This document shows positions 26,162 to 35,750 of a stretch of DNA of 64,000 nucleotides, in pieces (positions within the stretch are counted from its first letter, which is position 1; every line of letters starts with the position of its first letter). Both the position numbers and the translations under genes were made by a program. The notes below the pieces were generated by a model that had not been told where the DNA came from, made no database searches, and saw only the letters and a program-made list of their open reading frames with translations. This stretch comes from JAHCHG01 sp965214585 (lineage in GTDB: Bacteria > Acidobacteriota > Blastocatellia > Pyrinomonadales > Pyrinomonadaceae), in NCBI GenBank assembly GCA_965214585.1, contig OZ243957.1, forward strand, positions 3,720,001 through 3,784,000, given 5' to 3'.

Positions 26162-26542
26162 ATATTTTTATGGAATGTTAGTAAGCAGGTCGTAATATGT
26201 TTTCAAAGATAATCCGAATGCAGAAACACGCACGCAGTAAGTGTGTTCTTTGCGCCATTACGCGCGTAGCGGGCTTCTGCATTATACTTGATTGCTTTTA
26301 TTCATCTGCTTAGATAGTTGTAGTGGTTAGTTGTAAAAACATCAAACCTTTTTCTGCTGCCAATTAATTGCTAACTGTATTAACAAATAAGTTTAGGAAG
26401 AAATCTCAAATTGTGCTTTGGTCAACCGTTCGTTATCATCTGTTCGCTAATCATTACTAAACAAAGAATACCTGTTGTTCATTGAACAGCTAAAGCGAAC
26501 AGTTAATAACCTCCTAACGTAATTTGTCAATACATAAAACCG
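26162..26542. other. Gap between ATPase and membrane-fusion genes, with a small palindrome
   Basis: This 381-base gap has no gene. At 26217-26283 the ends aatgcagaa and ttctgcatt form a 9-bp inverted pair around GC-rich sequence (cattacgcgcgtagcggg), which looks like a further small repeat element. The rest is AT-rich with short direct repeats. An AGGAGGT on the minus strand near 26510 is followed by no useful frame. Confidence 0.45.
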
Positions 26543-28120
26543 CTAACTGCTTTCGCCGCCCTCTTTTTTAACTTGTCTTTTCACGACCATTCCTTCTTTG
26601 AGCGTGTTCAAAATGCGGCTCGGTCCGGTAATAACCTCTTGATTTTCCGAAAGTCCGCCGGTAATCTGTATGTCCGCTTCGCCCGTAATTCCGGTGGTAA
26701 CTTCCTGAAATTTGACTTTATTTCCTTCCAAAACAAACACTCCTTTTATGGTTTCGTCTTTTTTGGCGGGAACGGGCGAATTTTGATTGCCGTCATTGTC
26801 GGCGTTTTCGTCCGCCCTCTTTTCGATCACGGCTTGAAGCGGAACGGCGATCACGTTTTCGACAACTTTGGTCGTAATTTCCGCCGTCGCGCTCATTCCG
26901 GGACGCAAGCCGTCCTGCATTTCCTGCGGCAGATTTACGAGTTGGATGACAACTCGGAATTCCTTTGCTTCCTGCACATTGATATTTGTCGAAAGTCCGC
27001 CCGAAGTCTGCGATTTTCCGACGGCAAGCGGCGTTTTCTGCGTAACTTCGCCGTCAATTTCCGCTTCGCCGAATGCGTCAACTTTAACTTTTACCTTCTG
27101 ACCGACGGCAACTTTGTCAATTTCCGTTTCGTCAACTTTGACTTCGACGTTGATCGTTGACATATCGGCAATCGTCAAAAGCGGAGTTGTCGAAAGTCCG
27201 GCGACGGCGAATGTTCCAACCTTTGTCGGAATATCGGCGATCACGCCGCTGATCGGCGCGACCTGCAAAGTTTTATCGCGCTGATTTTTTGAACCGCGCA
27301 GCACAGCCGCTTGCTGATTGGCGCGGCTCTGGCTCGAATCAACGCCGTAATTTGCAGTATCTACGCCGCGTCGTGCGTCCTTGACGGCGACGGCTTGCTG
27401 ATTGGCTCTCGCTTTCGCTTCCTTGACGCGACCTTCGGCTTCATTGATCGCCAGCTGCTGTGCTTTCAGACGCGCTTGAGCGTTTCGCAGAGCCACACGC
27501 GCCTGCGCTACGCGATCCGTCGCCGCGTCGAAATTTGCTCTGGATTCGACACCGGCTTCGAGCAGTTCTTCGGTTCTTTTCAATTCTCTGGTCGCGGTTG
27601 ATAAATTGACTTGTTCGCGGTCAACATCGGTCTGCGCCGCAACAACCTGCTGACGCGCCGAAGCGACTTGCTGCAACGCGGTATCAACCGAAGCCTGCGA
27701 AGCGTTTAAGCCCTGCTGCGCCTGCGACAATTGATTTTGCGCGGCGTTGACCTGCGAACGGCTGACTTGTATATCGTCGCGGGCGGCATCCAAAGCGGCG
27801 ATCTGCGCGTCGGTGTTCGATTGAAGCTGCGTCGGGTCTAACCGAACGAGCGATTGACCGGCGATTACCGCGTCGCCTTCTTTGACGTAAATTTCTTCGA
27901 TTCTGCCCTGCACTTCGCTTGACAGATTGATAAACTGGATCGGGCGAATCTCGCCGGAAGCCGTCACCGTCGAGCGCAATTCCGGGCGCGTCGTAACTTT
28001 GACAACCGTTACTTCGGGCGTGTCGCTGCGGGTTGCAAAAATGCTGGCGACGATGATTATAGTCAGAAGCAGCAGAGCCGCGATGCCTATGACAATTTTA
28101 CCTTTTCGGCTGATAGCCAT
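26543..28120 (-). CDS. Membrane-fusion/periplasmic adaptor protein (HlyD/MacA-type)
   Basis: 525 residues with an N-terminal anchor helix (IVIGIAALLLLTIIIVASIF), a split biotinyl-lipoyl-like domain (EGDAVIAGQSLVRLDPTQLQ and VAPISGVIADIPTKVGTFAV), and between them a very long Ala/Gln/Arg coiled-coil hairpin (about 110-265). Beta-barrel domains follow and the protein ends in a membrane-proximal domain. Such adaptors join an inner-membrane transporter to an outer-membrane channel, or hand substrate over in the periplasm. The hairpin is longer than in typical MacA. Together with the ATPase at 25418 and the permeases at 11988-15858 it could form a MacAB-type pump. It is divergent from the FHA gene. 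Confidence 0.92.
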   Translation of the reverse strand: MAISRKGKIVIGIAALLLLTIIIVASIFATRSDTPEVTVVKVTTRPELRSTVTASGEIRPIQFINLSSEVQGRIEEIYVKEGDAVIAGQSLVRLDPTQLQSNTDAQIAALDAARDDIQVSRSQVNAAQNQLSQAQQGLNASQASVDTALQQVASARQQVVAAQTDVDREQVNLSTATRELKRTEELLEAGVESRANFDAATDRVAQARVALRNAQARLKAQQLAINEAEGRVKEAKARANQQAVAVKDARRGVDTANYGVDSSQSRANQQAAVLRGSKNQRDKTLQVAPISGVIADIPTKVGTFAVAGLSTTPLLTIADMSTINVEVKVDETEIDKVAVGQKVKVKVDAFGEAEIDGEVTQKTPLAVGKSQTSGGLSTNINVQEAKEFRVVIQLVNLPQEMQDGLRPGMSATAEITTKVVENVIAVPLQAVIEKRADENADNDGNQNSPVPAKKDETIKGVFVLEGNKVKFQEVTTGITGEADIQITGGLSENQEVITGPSRILNTLKEGMVVKRQVKKEGGESS

Positions 28121-28393
28121 AAATATTTTCCTCTTTTGTGGTAAATTTGTTAAATTATATTAACGCAAATAAATTGTTTGAGCGCGTCAAAATTTTACTA
28201 CGACTGAAAGTTAAAATAGTTTCAAAAATTAAAATTTACAGCCAAAAGAAATTTCGGCTTCAGATAGAAATAAAATGCGTAAAATTGACGTTTTCCTTTT
28301 TTCGCATTACGATTTATTAACAAAAGTCGGTTTAGAAAAAAAATGTTAATTGAACGAATTTTGTTTTACACCTTAAAATAAACATATAGCAAA

Positions 28394-28972
28394 ATGATTA
28401 ATTGCCGAAATTGCGGAAATGAAAACCCGGACGATTCGCAGTATTGCGATGAATGCGGTTCGCCTTTAAAACAAAAACAGAATAATCAAACTATGGTCGA
28501 ACCGTCCGTTTTTCAAACTCCGCCTTTAGAGACACCTTTTGAGAACAAGGCAAATGTTACATCCGTCGGCATTCCGCCGATTGAAGATGAAAATTCTATC
28601 GCCGAAAAAGATACTTCCGACGCTGCCGAAACAAATCAGAGAGAAGCCCGGCTAATCATTGAACGCGGCGAATCAATCGGGAAAAAATTCAAGGTTGCCG
28701 CCGAAGAATCCTACATCGGACGCTGGGATGCGGACAACGGAATTTTTCCCGATATTGATCTGGATGCGGAAGATCAGGAAGCCAAAGTTTCGCGCCGCCA
28801 CGCGAGAATAATCAGCCAGAACGGTAGATTTATGATCGAAGATTTGGGTTCGACCAACGGCACTTTCGTCAATCGCGGAAGACGTTTGATTCCCGGCACT
28901 CCGCACGTTTTAAATGACGGCGATGAAATAATTGTCGGCAAAACATTTTTGCGGTTCAGCATTAAAGACTAG
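28394..28972 (+). CDS. Zinc-ribbon plus FHA domain protein
   Basis: 192 residues. The first 22 residues are a zinc ribbon with two CxxC pairs (CRNCG and CDECG). A low-complexity linker leads to an FHA domain from about residue 85. This has the phosphothreonine-binding signature: an R after IG (YIGRWDAD), SRRHARI, and DLGSTNGTFVNRGRR. FHA domains bind phosphothreonine peptides, so this protein is a likely reader for the kinase encoded 45 bases downstream, whose own FHA domain shares the IFPDIDL-like spacing. No catalytic part is present. The gap upstream is AT-rich and divergent from the adaptor gene. Confidence 0.9.
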   Translation: MINCRNCGNENPDDSQYCDECGSPLKQKQNNQTMVEPSVFQTPPLETPFENKANVTSVGIPPIEDENSIAEKDTSDAAETNQREARLIIERGESIGKKFKVAAEESYIGRWDADNGIFPDIDLDAEDQEAKVSRRHARIISQNGRFMIEDLGSTNGTFVNRGRRLIPGTPHVLNDGDEIIVGKTFLRFSIKD

Positions 28973-29016
28973 CCGCAAAATCATTTATAAAAATTAAAGT
29001 TTTAACATAAAACACA

Positions 29017-31539
29017 ATGGTTTATTGTCACGAATGCGGCTTTCAGGTCGCCGAAATTGATTTATTTTGCCCGAACTGCGGAATCGCTTTGCAGCCCGTC
29101 GCCGTTGCGCCCGAACCCGAAGAAACAGTTGACGATTCTCTCGAAAAAACTTTTGTCGGCAGTCAGATTGATCTGCCTCAAACGGAAAACGCGAAACCGC
29201 CCGCCGCTGCGGTAAATGAAATTGACGCAAATGCCGAAACATCCGTTACCGCCGAACCCATAGATATTCCTTCTGCCGACGTTGTAAATGATAAAGTTTC
29301 CGAATTGCCCGAAAATAAAATTTCTTCAGAAACAGCTAGAAATCCGGTTCAAATCAGCGAATCAATTGATATTCCCGCAACTACCGCGCAAAAAACAGAC
29401 ATTTCCGCCGAAGACGAAAATTTTGCAGTTCCATCTGATATTTCGCTTGAAGACGGTAAAGAACTGCAAATTGAAGATTTTGCCGATGAAGAAGATGCTG
29501 AAACGGATTGGGCGAAATTCGGTCTTTCCGATGCAGATGAAGCCGAAGCCGACAATTCGGATTTAGATGATTTGGACGATCTGGATTTGGATGATTTGGA
29601 CGAAGAACCGAACGAACCGGAATTAGCAGATGAACCCGTTTTTAAATCAAGCACCGGAAAAATTCCTGCTCATAAAGCCGAAGAAATAATCAAAAATCAA
29701 AATTCCGATTCGCTCAACGAATCCTCGATGATGTCTTATCAGGAAACGGAAATAAAGGAAAAACTGGAAGTTGAAGAAGTAGAACCGGAAAAGGACGATT
29801 CAAAAAGCGATTCGGGCAAGCTGGAGTTTGACGATACGCTGTCTTATATGCCCGAAATTCCGGCAAGTGAGCCGGATGAACAATCTGAAATAGATACGAT
29901 CAAACCGCCAAGCACGGAGTTTGATAAAACCGATTCAACATCAGTTAAATCAGAATCGGCTGCGTCGCACAAAGATCAAAATGTGCAGCCGGAAGAAATT
30001 CGGCAGATAAAACCGGAAGAGCAAATCGAATTCAAACAAACCGAATCGGCGAAAATCGAATTAGAGCAAGCGCGGGAAATCGAGTCTTCGCAAAATTCCG
30101 GCGAAGCGCATCCTTCGACCAGACAAAATCTGAGCGATAAGGACACGGGCGGAAAAAATTCCGGCAAACTCAAACCGCTTGATGAAGGAACGATTCTCAA
30201 TGAACGCTACGAAATTGTCAGAAAGATCGGCGGCGGCGGAATGGGCGCGGTTTATCTGGCTTCGGACAAAAATCTCGGCGGCGTGATGCGTGCCGTCAAG
30301 GAAATGGTGCAGTCGTATATCGAAGCCGAACAGCAGGAAAAAGCCGTGCAGGATTTCAAACGCGAATCAATGCTTCTGACTTCGCTGGAGCATCACGGAA
30401 TCCCTACGATTTACGATTATTTTTACGACGAAAAGGAAGCCAGATTTTATCTCGTGATGAAATATATCGCCGGCGGCGATCTGGCGGCGCGTCTGCGTTC
30501 CGCGCCCGAAGGCAGAATTGACGAGAAAACCGTGACCGAATGGGGAATTCAGATTGCCGAAGTTCTCGAATATCTGCACAATCGCCAGCCGCCGATTGTT
30601 TACAGGGATTTGAAACCCGCAAACGTGATGATTGATTCAAATTCCGGGCGCGTAATGCTGATTGATTTCGGCATCGCGCGTTGGGTAAACAAGGAAGAAA
30701 AAGGCGTAACTGCGGTTGGCACAATGGGTTACGCGCCGCCCGAACTTTTCAGCGGAAACGTCGAACCGCGTTCGGATATTTATTCGCTCGGCTCGACGAT
30801 GTTTCACCTTTTAACCGGCGCAGACCCGCAAAGCAATCCGCTTTTGATTTTCGATTTTCAGAAAAATCCCAAGCCGCGCCAGATAAATTCGCAGATTTCC
30901 GATCAGATGGAAAAAATACTGATGCAAACCGTCGAATATAATGCCGGCAAACGCTTCGGTTCGGCGGCGGAACTGAAAAACGCCCTCCAGAAACATCTGG
31001 AAGAACTCGAATCGGGCAAAATTTCTTACGGCATTTCAAAATCGCCGAACGCCGTCGCCTTTTCGGAAGAACCTGTTTTCTGCGGCTTTTGCGGACAAAA
31101 AATCGTCGCCACCGATTTGTTCTGCGCTTTTTGCGGCGCAAAACAACCGATTGCCCAAAAAGGCGTTCATTCGGAAAATTACGCGAAACAGACTCTTACG
31201 GCAAAACTTTTGATTTTAGGAACGAGCGAACTGGAAATGCCTTCGTTCAGACTCGATAAAGACGATAATCTCGTCGGCAGGCGCGATCCGGTTTCAAATA
31301 TTTTCCCCGAAGTTGATTTGTCGAAATTCGATCCGCAGACGAAAATTTCACGAAAACACGCACGCATCCGGCGGGACGGAAAAAATTATATTTTAGAGGA
31401 TTTAGGCTCTTCAAACGGGACGATGATTCTGCCCGTGATAAGCGATAATGTTCGTTTGATGCCCAATCAGCCGCACGTTTTGTCAAACGGCGATAAAATA
31501 AAAGTCGGCGATACGACTCTTCATTTTGTTCTCAGTTGA
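29017..31539 (+). CDS. Ser/Thr protein kinase with two zinc ribbons and a C-terminal FHA domain
   Basis: 840 residues in four parts. Residues 4-24 are a zinc ribbon (CHECG and CPNCG). Residues about 30-385 are a long acidic, disordered stretch with an Asp-Leu repeat (DLDDLDDLDLDDLDEEP). Residues about 395-665 are a Hanks-type kinase with the glycine loop GGGGMGAVYLAS, the ATP Lys in RAVKEM, the catalytic YRDLKPANVMID, DFGIARW and the APPE segment. A second zinc ribbon (CGFCG and CAFCG) sits at about 687-707, and an FHA domain (SRKHARI, LGSSNGT) at about 727-840. Unlike many bacterial PknB kinases it has no membrane helix or PASTA domains, so it is probably cytoplasmic. Its own FHA domain may bind its autophosphorylated linker. 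Confidence 0.93.
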   Translation: MVYCHECGFQVAEIDLFCPNCGIALQPVAVAPEPEETVDDSLEKTFVGSQIDLPQTENAKPPAAAVNEIDANAETSVTAEPIDIPSADVVNDKVSELPENKISSETARNPVQISESIDIPATTAQKTDISAEDENFAVPSDISLEDGKELQIEDFADEEDAETDWAKFGLSDADEAEADNSDLDDLDDLDLDDLDEEPNEPELADEPVFKSSTGKIPAHKAEEIIKNQNSDSLNESSMMSYQETEIKEKLEVEEVEPEKDDSKSDSGKLEFDDTLSYMPEIPASEPDEQSEIDTIKPPSTEFDKTDSTSVKSESAASHKDQNVQPEEIRQIKPEEQIEFKQTESAKIELEQAREIESSQNSGEAHPSTRQNLSDKDTGGKNSGKLKPLDEGTILNERYEIVRKIGGGGMGAVYLASDKNLGGVMRAVKEMVQSYIEAEQQEKAVQDFKRESMLLTSLEHHGIPTIYDYFYDEKEARFYLVMKYIAGGDLAARLRSAPEGRIDEKTVTEWGIQIAEVLEYLHNRQPPIVYRDLKPANVMIDSNSGRVMLIDFGIARWVNKEEKGVTAVGTMGYAPPELFSGNVEPRSDIYSLGSTMFHLLTGADPQSNPLLIFDFQKNPKPRQINSQISDQMEKILMQTVEYNAGKRFGSAAELKNALQKHLEELESGKISYGISKSPNAVAFSEEPVFCGFCGQKIVATDLFCAFCGAKQPIAQKGVHSENYAKQTLTAKLLILGTSELEMPSFRLDKDDNLVGRRDPVSNIFPEVDLSKFDPQTKISRKHARIRRDGKNYILEDLGSSNGTMILPVISDNVRLMPNQPHVLSNGDKIKVGDTTLHFVLS

Positions 31540-31640
31540 TCTTGGATTTTTGATTTTTGATCTTTGATTTTTGCAAAAGATGTGCCAAATTTAATAATTT
31601 GAATATCGGAGACGAATCAAAAATCGAAGATCATATTTTT
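31540..31640. repeat. Simple gattttt-type repeat tract
   Basis: Five near copies of the motif gattttt(gat) follow the kinase stop, and an inverted match (aaaaatcgaagatc) lies at 31618-31632. The tract may act as a weak transcription end or processing site. Similar ggattttggatttt tracts lie at 44712-44747 and 50083-50115. Confidence 0.45.
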
Positions 31641-31642
31641 TT

Positions 31643-32170
31643 ATGAGTAAAACCCGCGTAAAAAAAGCCGTTTCGGTGAGGAGCAGAGTAAAGCAGATTG
31701 TTGTGAATTTCGATGCGGAAAAGCTGAAAGCCCCGTTTTTGCTCAGGTGCGGTGCGGTTTTAATTGATTACATTCTGCTTGTTTCAATTCCCGTCGTAAG
31801 CATTCTGCTCGCGCGTTATCTGGGCAGCGAGGGCGGCGCGAAACTGCTTAACAGCGAAATCAATAACACGGGCTGGCTGATTTTCATACTTTTGGCAATT
31901 ACGAATTTTGCGATTTTCCCGATGTTTACGGCGCAGACCGTCGGCAAGATGCTGACCGGACTCAGAATCGTTAAAACCGACGGAAATCCGCCGAGCATCG
32001 GCAATCTTTTTCTAAGGCATCTGATCGGTTATCCGCTGACGCTTATCACGGGCGGACTCGGACTTTTACTAGCCGTATTTAACGAAAAGGGAAGAGCATT
32101 ACACGATTTTATCGCCGGAACAATCGTCATATACGGACGCAAAAAGGTGGAGAAGAAAATTATCGGATAG
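31643..32170 (+). CDS. RDD-family membrane protein
   Basis: 175 residues. The RDD signature starts at LLRCGAVLIDYILLV (here R-C-G with Asp in the first helix), followed by a second membrane segment (LIFILLAITNFAIFP) and the segment FTAQTVGKMLTGLRIVKTDG. A third membrane segment follows, then the Asp-containing end ALHDFIAGTIVI. A basic 35-residue N-terminal tail (TRVKKAVSVRSRVKQ) precedes the core. Some RDD proteins are linked to sodium or osmotic balance, but most are uncharacterised. The stop codon overlaps the next gene's possible GTG start, so it belongs to the signalling operon. Why it is here is unclear; it could anchor or report to the kinase system. Confidence 0.85.
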   Translation: MSKTRVKKAVSVRSRVKQIVVNFDAEKLKAPFLLRCGAVLIDYILLVSIPVVSILLARYLGSEGGAKLLNSEINNTGWLIFILLAITNFAIFPMFTAQTVGKMLTGLRIVKTDGNPPSIGNLFLRHLIGYPLTLITGGLGLLLAVFNEKGRALHDFIAGTIVIYGRKKVEKKIIG

Positions 32171-32178
32171 TGAAAATT

Positions 32179-33837
32179 ATGCCCCGTTTGATCGTTAAAA
32201 CATCTGAAAACAAAGCCGAAAAAGTCGTTCTCAACAAACTCAGAACGACCATCGGACGCTCGGCGCGAAGCGATATTTGTATTCCCGATGCCTTCGCTTC
32301 CAGACTTCACGCCGAAGTGCGGCAGGAAGGCGATTCTTTTTGGTTACAGGATTTAGGCTCGGCAAACGGCACGCGCTACAACGGTTCGCACGTTTCCGTG
32401 CCGATTCCGATTATGTCCGGCGGCGAAATCAGAATCGGCGAAACGACGATAATTTTTGAAGACGAACGAATCGAGCAGAAAAATAAAAATGCGACATTGA
32501 TTGCCGACAACACCGAGGCTCTCGATCCGTCCAGAACAATCGCCTTTGCACATCGAACAAATCCGACGGCGGAAATCCTGAATAATCAGGCATCCAGCCG
32601 AACCGAACTTCTCGCGTTAATCAGCAAGGTCGGCGTGGCTCTGCTGTCTTCCAGCGGTTTGGACGAAACGCTCGATCAGGTGGCAACGCTCGTTTTTGAG
32701 GCAGTTCCGGCAAATCGCTGCGTGATTATGCTGAAAGATGAAAGTGCCGCCGACGGTATGAAAATTTCGGTGGCGCGTTTGCGCGGGCAGGACGAGCAGC
32801 CCGATGAAGTCAGAATCAGCCGGACGGTGATGGACGAAGTTATGACAAACGGTAAATCCGTTTTAACTTCCGACGCGCAGCACGATCCGCGTTACGCCAG
32901 CCAGACAATGGCGCTTCTCGGCGTTCACTCGGTTTTAGCCGTTCCTTTAAGCGTCAGCCCGGAAGAAGTTTTCGGCATTGTTTACGCCGATTCGCCGACT
33001 CACGAAGCGACCTTTACCGAAGAACATCTGGATATTTTAACGACTTTAGCCTCCGTCGCTTCGATTCGCGTGGAAAACGCAAAACTGCTCGAAGAAAGAT
33101 TCGAGCGCGAACGGATGGAGCGCGAACTCGAACTCGCCACCGAAATTCAGCAGAGATTTCAACCTTCCGCGCCGCCGATTGTCGAGGGTTACGAATTTCA
33201 GGGAATTTCCTTTGCCTGTTATGAAATCGGCGGAGATTATTACGATTTTATCAACTTAAATGACGGCAAAATGCTTGTCGCCCTCGGCGATGTTTCCGGC
33301 AAGGGAACTGCCGCCGCGCTTCTGACATCGAGTCTGCACGCCGCCATCCACGCGCAGGTTGCCGCTGAAACATCTCTCCAAAAAATGATAACTTCGGTCA
33401 ATGAATACTTGGCTGAAAACACGCCTTCAAATCGTTTTATCACGCTTTTCGTCGCCGAACTCGATTTGAGCAACGGAAATATGCGCTACATCAACGCCGG
33501 ACACAATCCGCCGCTTGTCGCTTACGCCGACGGAAAAATTCAGGAACTCGGTTCGGGCGGTTTTCCGCTTGGAATTTTGCCTTCCGCCGAATTCGAGGTT
33601 GGAGATTTGAGCCTCAGTCAAGGCGATTTCTTAGTAATTTATTCGGACGGCGTAACTGAAGCCGTCAACATCGAGGACGAGGAATTCGGTATGGAAAGAC
33701 TCACCGATGTTATCAGCAGAAATTTAACCTCAACCGCTTCCGGCTTGCGCGATAAGGTCGAATCGGAACTTTCCGCTTTTACCAAAACCGCACCGGCAAA
33801 TGACGATATAACTTTAGTGATCGTGAAAAAAACTTAG
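32179..33837 (+). CDS. FHA-GAF-SpoIIE (PP2C-type) protein phosphatase
   Basis: 552 residues from the ATG at 32179; a GTG at 32170, overlapping the RDD stop, would add three residues. Residues about 1-90 are an FHA domain (TIGRSARSDICIPD, SRLHAEV, DLGSANGTRYNG). Residues about 135-300 are a GAF domain (LDQVATLVFEAVPANRCVIM). The rest is a SpoIIE-like phosphatase with the metal-binding Asp in GGDYYDF and GDVSGKG, then INAGHNPP, and YSDGVTEA near the end. Such enzymes remove phosphate from Ser/Thr, often from anti-sigma-antagonist proteins. With FHA it can be drawn to phosphothreonine partners, which makes it the natural opponent of the kinase at 29017. Confidence 0.93.
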   Translation: MPRLIVKTSENKAEKVVLNKLRTTIGRSARSDICIPDAFASRLHAEVRQEGDSFWLQDLGSANGTRYNGSHVSVPIPIMSGGEIRIGETTIIFEDERIEQKNKNATLIADNTEALDPSRTIAFAHRTNPTAEILNNQASSRTELLALISKVGVALLSSSGLDETLDQVATLVFEAVPANRCVIMLKDESAADGMKISVARLRGQDEQPDEVRISRTVMDEVMTNGKSVLTSDAQHDPRYASQTMALLGVHSVLAVPLSVSPEEVFGIVYADSPTHEATFTEEHLDILTTLASVASIRVENAKLLEERFERERMERELELATEIQQRFQPSAPPIVEGYEFQGISFACYEIGGDYYDFINLNDGKMLVALGDVSGKGTAAALLTSSLHAAIHAQVAAETSLQKMITSVNEYLAENTPSNRFITLFVAELDLSNGNMRYINAGHNPPLVAYADGKIQELGSGGFPLGILPSAEFEVGDLSLSQGDFLVIYSDGVTEAVNIEDEEFGMERLTDVISRNLTSTASGLRDKVESELSAFTKTAPANDDITLVIVKKT

Positions 33838-33933
33838 TTTTAACATTTCCGGCTTTTGTTAAAAAATGTTGACCTGCGCGGATTAATTTTATAGAATGTG
33901 TATGACGAATTTTTCGTTTTTCATATTCCGTCT

Positions 33934-35739
33934 ATGCCTCAAAAATCCAAAAAAATAAGTCTGGTTTACTTTGTCATTCTGACGCTGATTTTAATAACGC
34001 TGCTTCCGCTTCTTTTAACCGGATGGTTCTTGTCCGACCGCAGCGGCAGGGAACTTCGCGCGGTAGAAAACCGTTATCAAACACAGCTTGTTCAGGAAAA
34101 AGCCCGCCAAATCGAAATGTTCGGCGGGCGTTTCGGAGATTTGGTTGACGGATTCGCCAACGCCCTCGAAATCTCCAACGATACGAGTATCCTTTCATCT
34201 CCGCAAGTCGAGCAAAAATTCGGCAAAACTCTTAAAGAGAATCCGAACTTGATCGCGCTTTACATCAAACCGATTGGCGGCGAATCATTGTCGGTTTTCA
34301 GACCCGAAATAATTAAAAAACCCGAAATCGAAAAACTCGGCGCGGATGCAATTAGCAATCTGAGCAAAGACGAGATAATTTTCGGAGAACCGCGAAAATT
34401 AACGGACGGCGGCGAAATCGTTACGACAATATCCGCGCCGGTAATCGTTGAAAACAAAATTTCGGCGGCAATTGTCGCAATCGTTTCGCTCAAGGAAATG
34501 GCGCAGATTATGTCGGGCGCGAAAGCCGTCGGCGAGGCGGAACTCTGGAAAGCCGGACTCCCGATTGTTTTTGTCGTGGATGAAAACGGAAATGCGGTTT
34601 TTCATCCCGATACGCAGGTCATCCAAAACCGTAAAAATTTTTCAAATCTGAAAATCGTGCAGGAATGGCAGCATTCAAACCGTCAGATTCAATCGGCACT
34701 CGTGCCTTTTTCCGCCGAATACGACGGGCAGAATTATGAAATGATCGGGGCTTTTTCGACGGCAAATTTCGGAAATAATCTGAAATTCGGCGTGATCGCA
34801 ATGCAGGACGAGGAAAAGGCACTCGCCTCCGTCGGCGAAATGCGCCGCCAGATTTGGTTTATCAGTATAGTTTTTACAATAATCGCCTTGATTTTAGGAA
34901 GTTTTCTAGCCAGACAATTGACCGCGCCGCTGATGAAACTCGTTTTTGTCGCGCAAAAGATCGCCGCCGGAGATTTATCCGAAAGAGTCGAAACAAAAAG
35001 TCTGACCGAAATCGGAACGCTCGGCGAAACTTTTAATTTAATGTCCGGCAAACTCGAAGAACACATTGCCAATCTTGCCAAAGCCGCCGAAGACAACCGG
35101 CAGTTATTTGTCGGCACGGTCAAAGCACTCGCCGCCGCGATTGACGGAAAAGATCATTACACGCGCGGTCATTCCGAAAGGGTTTCGCGCATTTCCGTCG
35201 CCATCGGTCAGCGTCTGGGATTGGGAGAAGAAGAAGTCGAAACTCTGCGAATCAGCGCACTACTTCACGACATCGGAAAAATCGCCGTCAACGACGCGAT
35301 CTTAAATAAACCGACGGCTTTGACAAATGAAGAATTCGAGATTATGAAAACTCATCCGAAAGCCGGTTACAAAATTTTAAAGAACATTCCGGCGATGAAA
35401 AATTATCTGCCCGGACTTTATATGCACCACGAAATGGTCAACGGCGCGGGCTATCCGCAAGGCTTAAAAGGCGAAGAAATTCCTCTGCAAGCGAAAATTA
35501 TCTCCGTCGCCGACACTTTTGACGCGATGACGATTGACCGACCTTATCAGAAAGGAATGGAATTAAACGCCGCACTTGACCGAATCAAAGATTTTGTCGG
35601 CACGCGTTACGACGAAAATGTTGTGCGGGCATTGATCGAAGCCTGTGAAGAAGGGCAGATCGGAGTCGGCGTTGTCAAATTGAGAAACTTCAAGAAAGAA
35701 ACGTCAAAAAATCAAGTAAAATCACTACAAGCGGCGTAA
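33934..35739 (+). CDS. Membrane sensor HD-GYP protein (predicted c-di-GMP phosphodiesterase)
   Basis: 601 residues from the ATG at 33934; a GTG at 33898 is an alternative that would add 12 residues. An N-terminal helix (VYFVILTLILITLLPLLL) is followed by a ~270-residue periplasmic sensor region of Cache type. A second helix (IWFISIVFTIIALILGSFLA), a HAMP domain (APLMKLVFVAQKIAAGDLSE) and an HD-GYP domain complete the protein. The latter keeps the HD pair in LLHDIGKIAVND, HPKAGY, HHEMVNGAGYPQG (the GYP motif) and DTFDAMTIDRPY. HD-GYP enzymes hydrolyse cyclic di-GMP. It follows the phosphatase gene by about 100 bases, so Ser/Thr phosphorylation and c-di-GMP signalling may be run together here. 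Confidence 0.93.
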   Translation: MPQKSKKISLVYFVILTLILITLLPLLLTGWFLSDRSGRELRAVENRYQTQLVQEKARQIEMFGGRFGDLVDGFANALEISNDTSILSSPQVEQKFGKTLKENPNLIALYIKPIGGESLSVFRPEIIKKPEIEKLGADAISNLSKDEIIFGEPRKLTDGGEIVTTISAPVIVENKISAAIVAIVSLKEMAQIMSGAKAVGEAELWKAGLPIVFVVDENGNAVFHPDTQVIQNRKNFSNLKIVQEWQHSNRQIQSALVPFSAEYDGQNYEMIGAFSTANFGNNLKFGVIAMQDEEKALASVGEMRRQIWFISIVFTIIALILGSFLARQLTAPLMKLVFVAQKIAAGDLSERVETKSLTEIGTLGETFNLMSGKLEEHIANLAKAAEDNRQLFVGTVKALAAAIDGKDHYTRGHSERVSRISVAIGQRLGLGEEEVETLRISALLHDIGKIAVNDAILNKPTALTNEEFEIMKTHPKAGYKILKNIPAMKNYLPGLYMHHEMVNGAGYPQGLKGEEIPLQAKIISVADTFDAMTIDRPYQKGMELNAALDRIKDFVGTRYDENVVRALIEACEEGQIGVGVVKLRNFKKETSKNQVKSLQAA

Positions 35740-35750
35740 AATTTTTCTCT

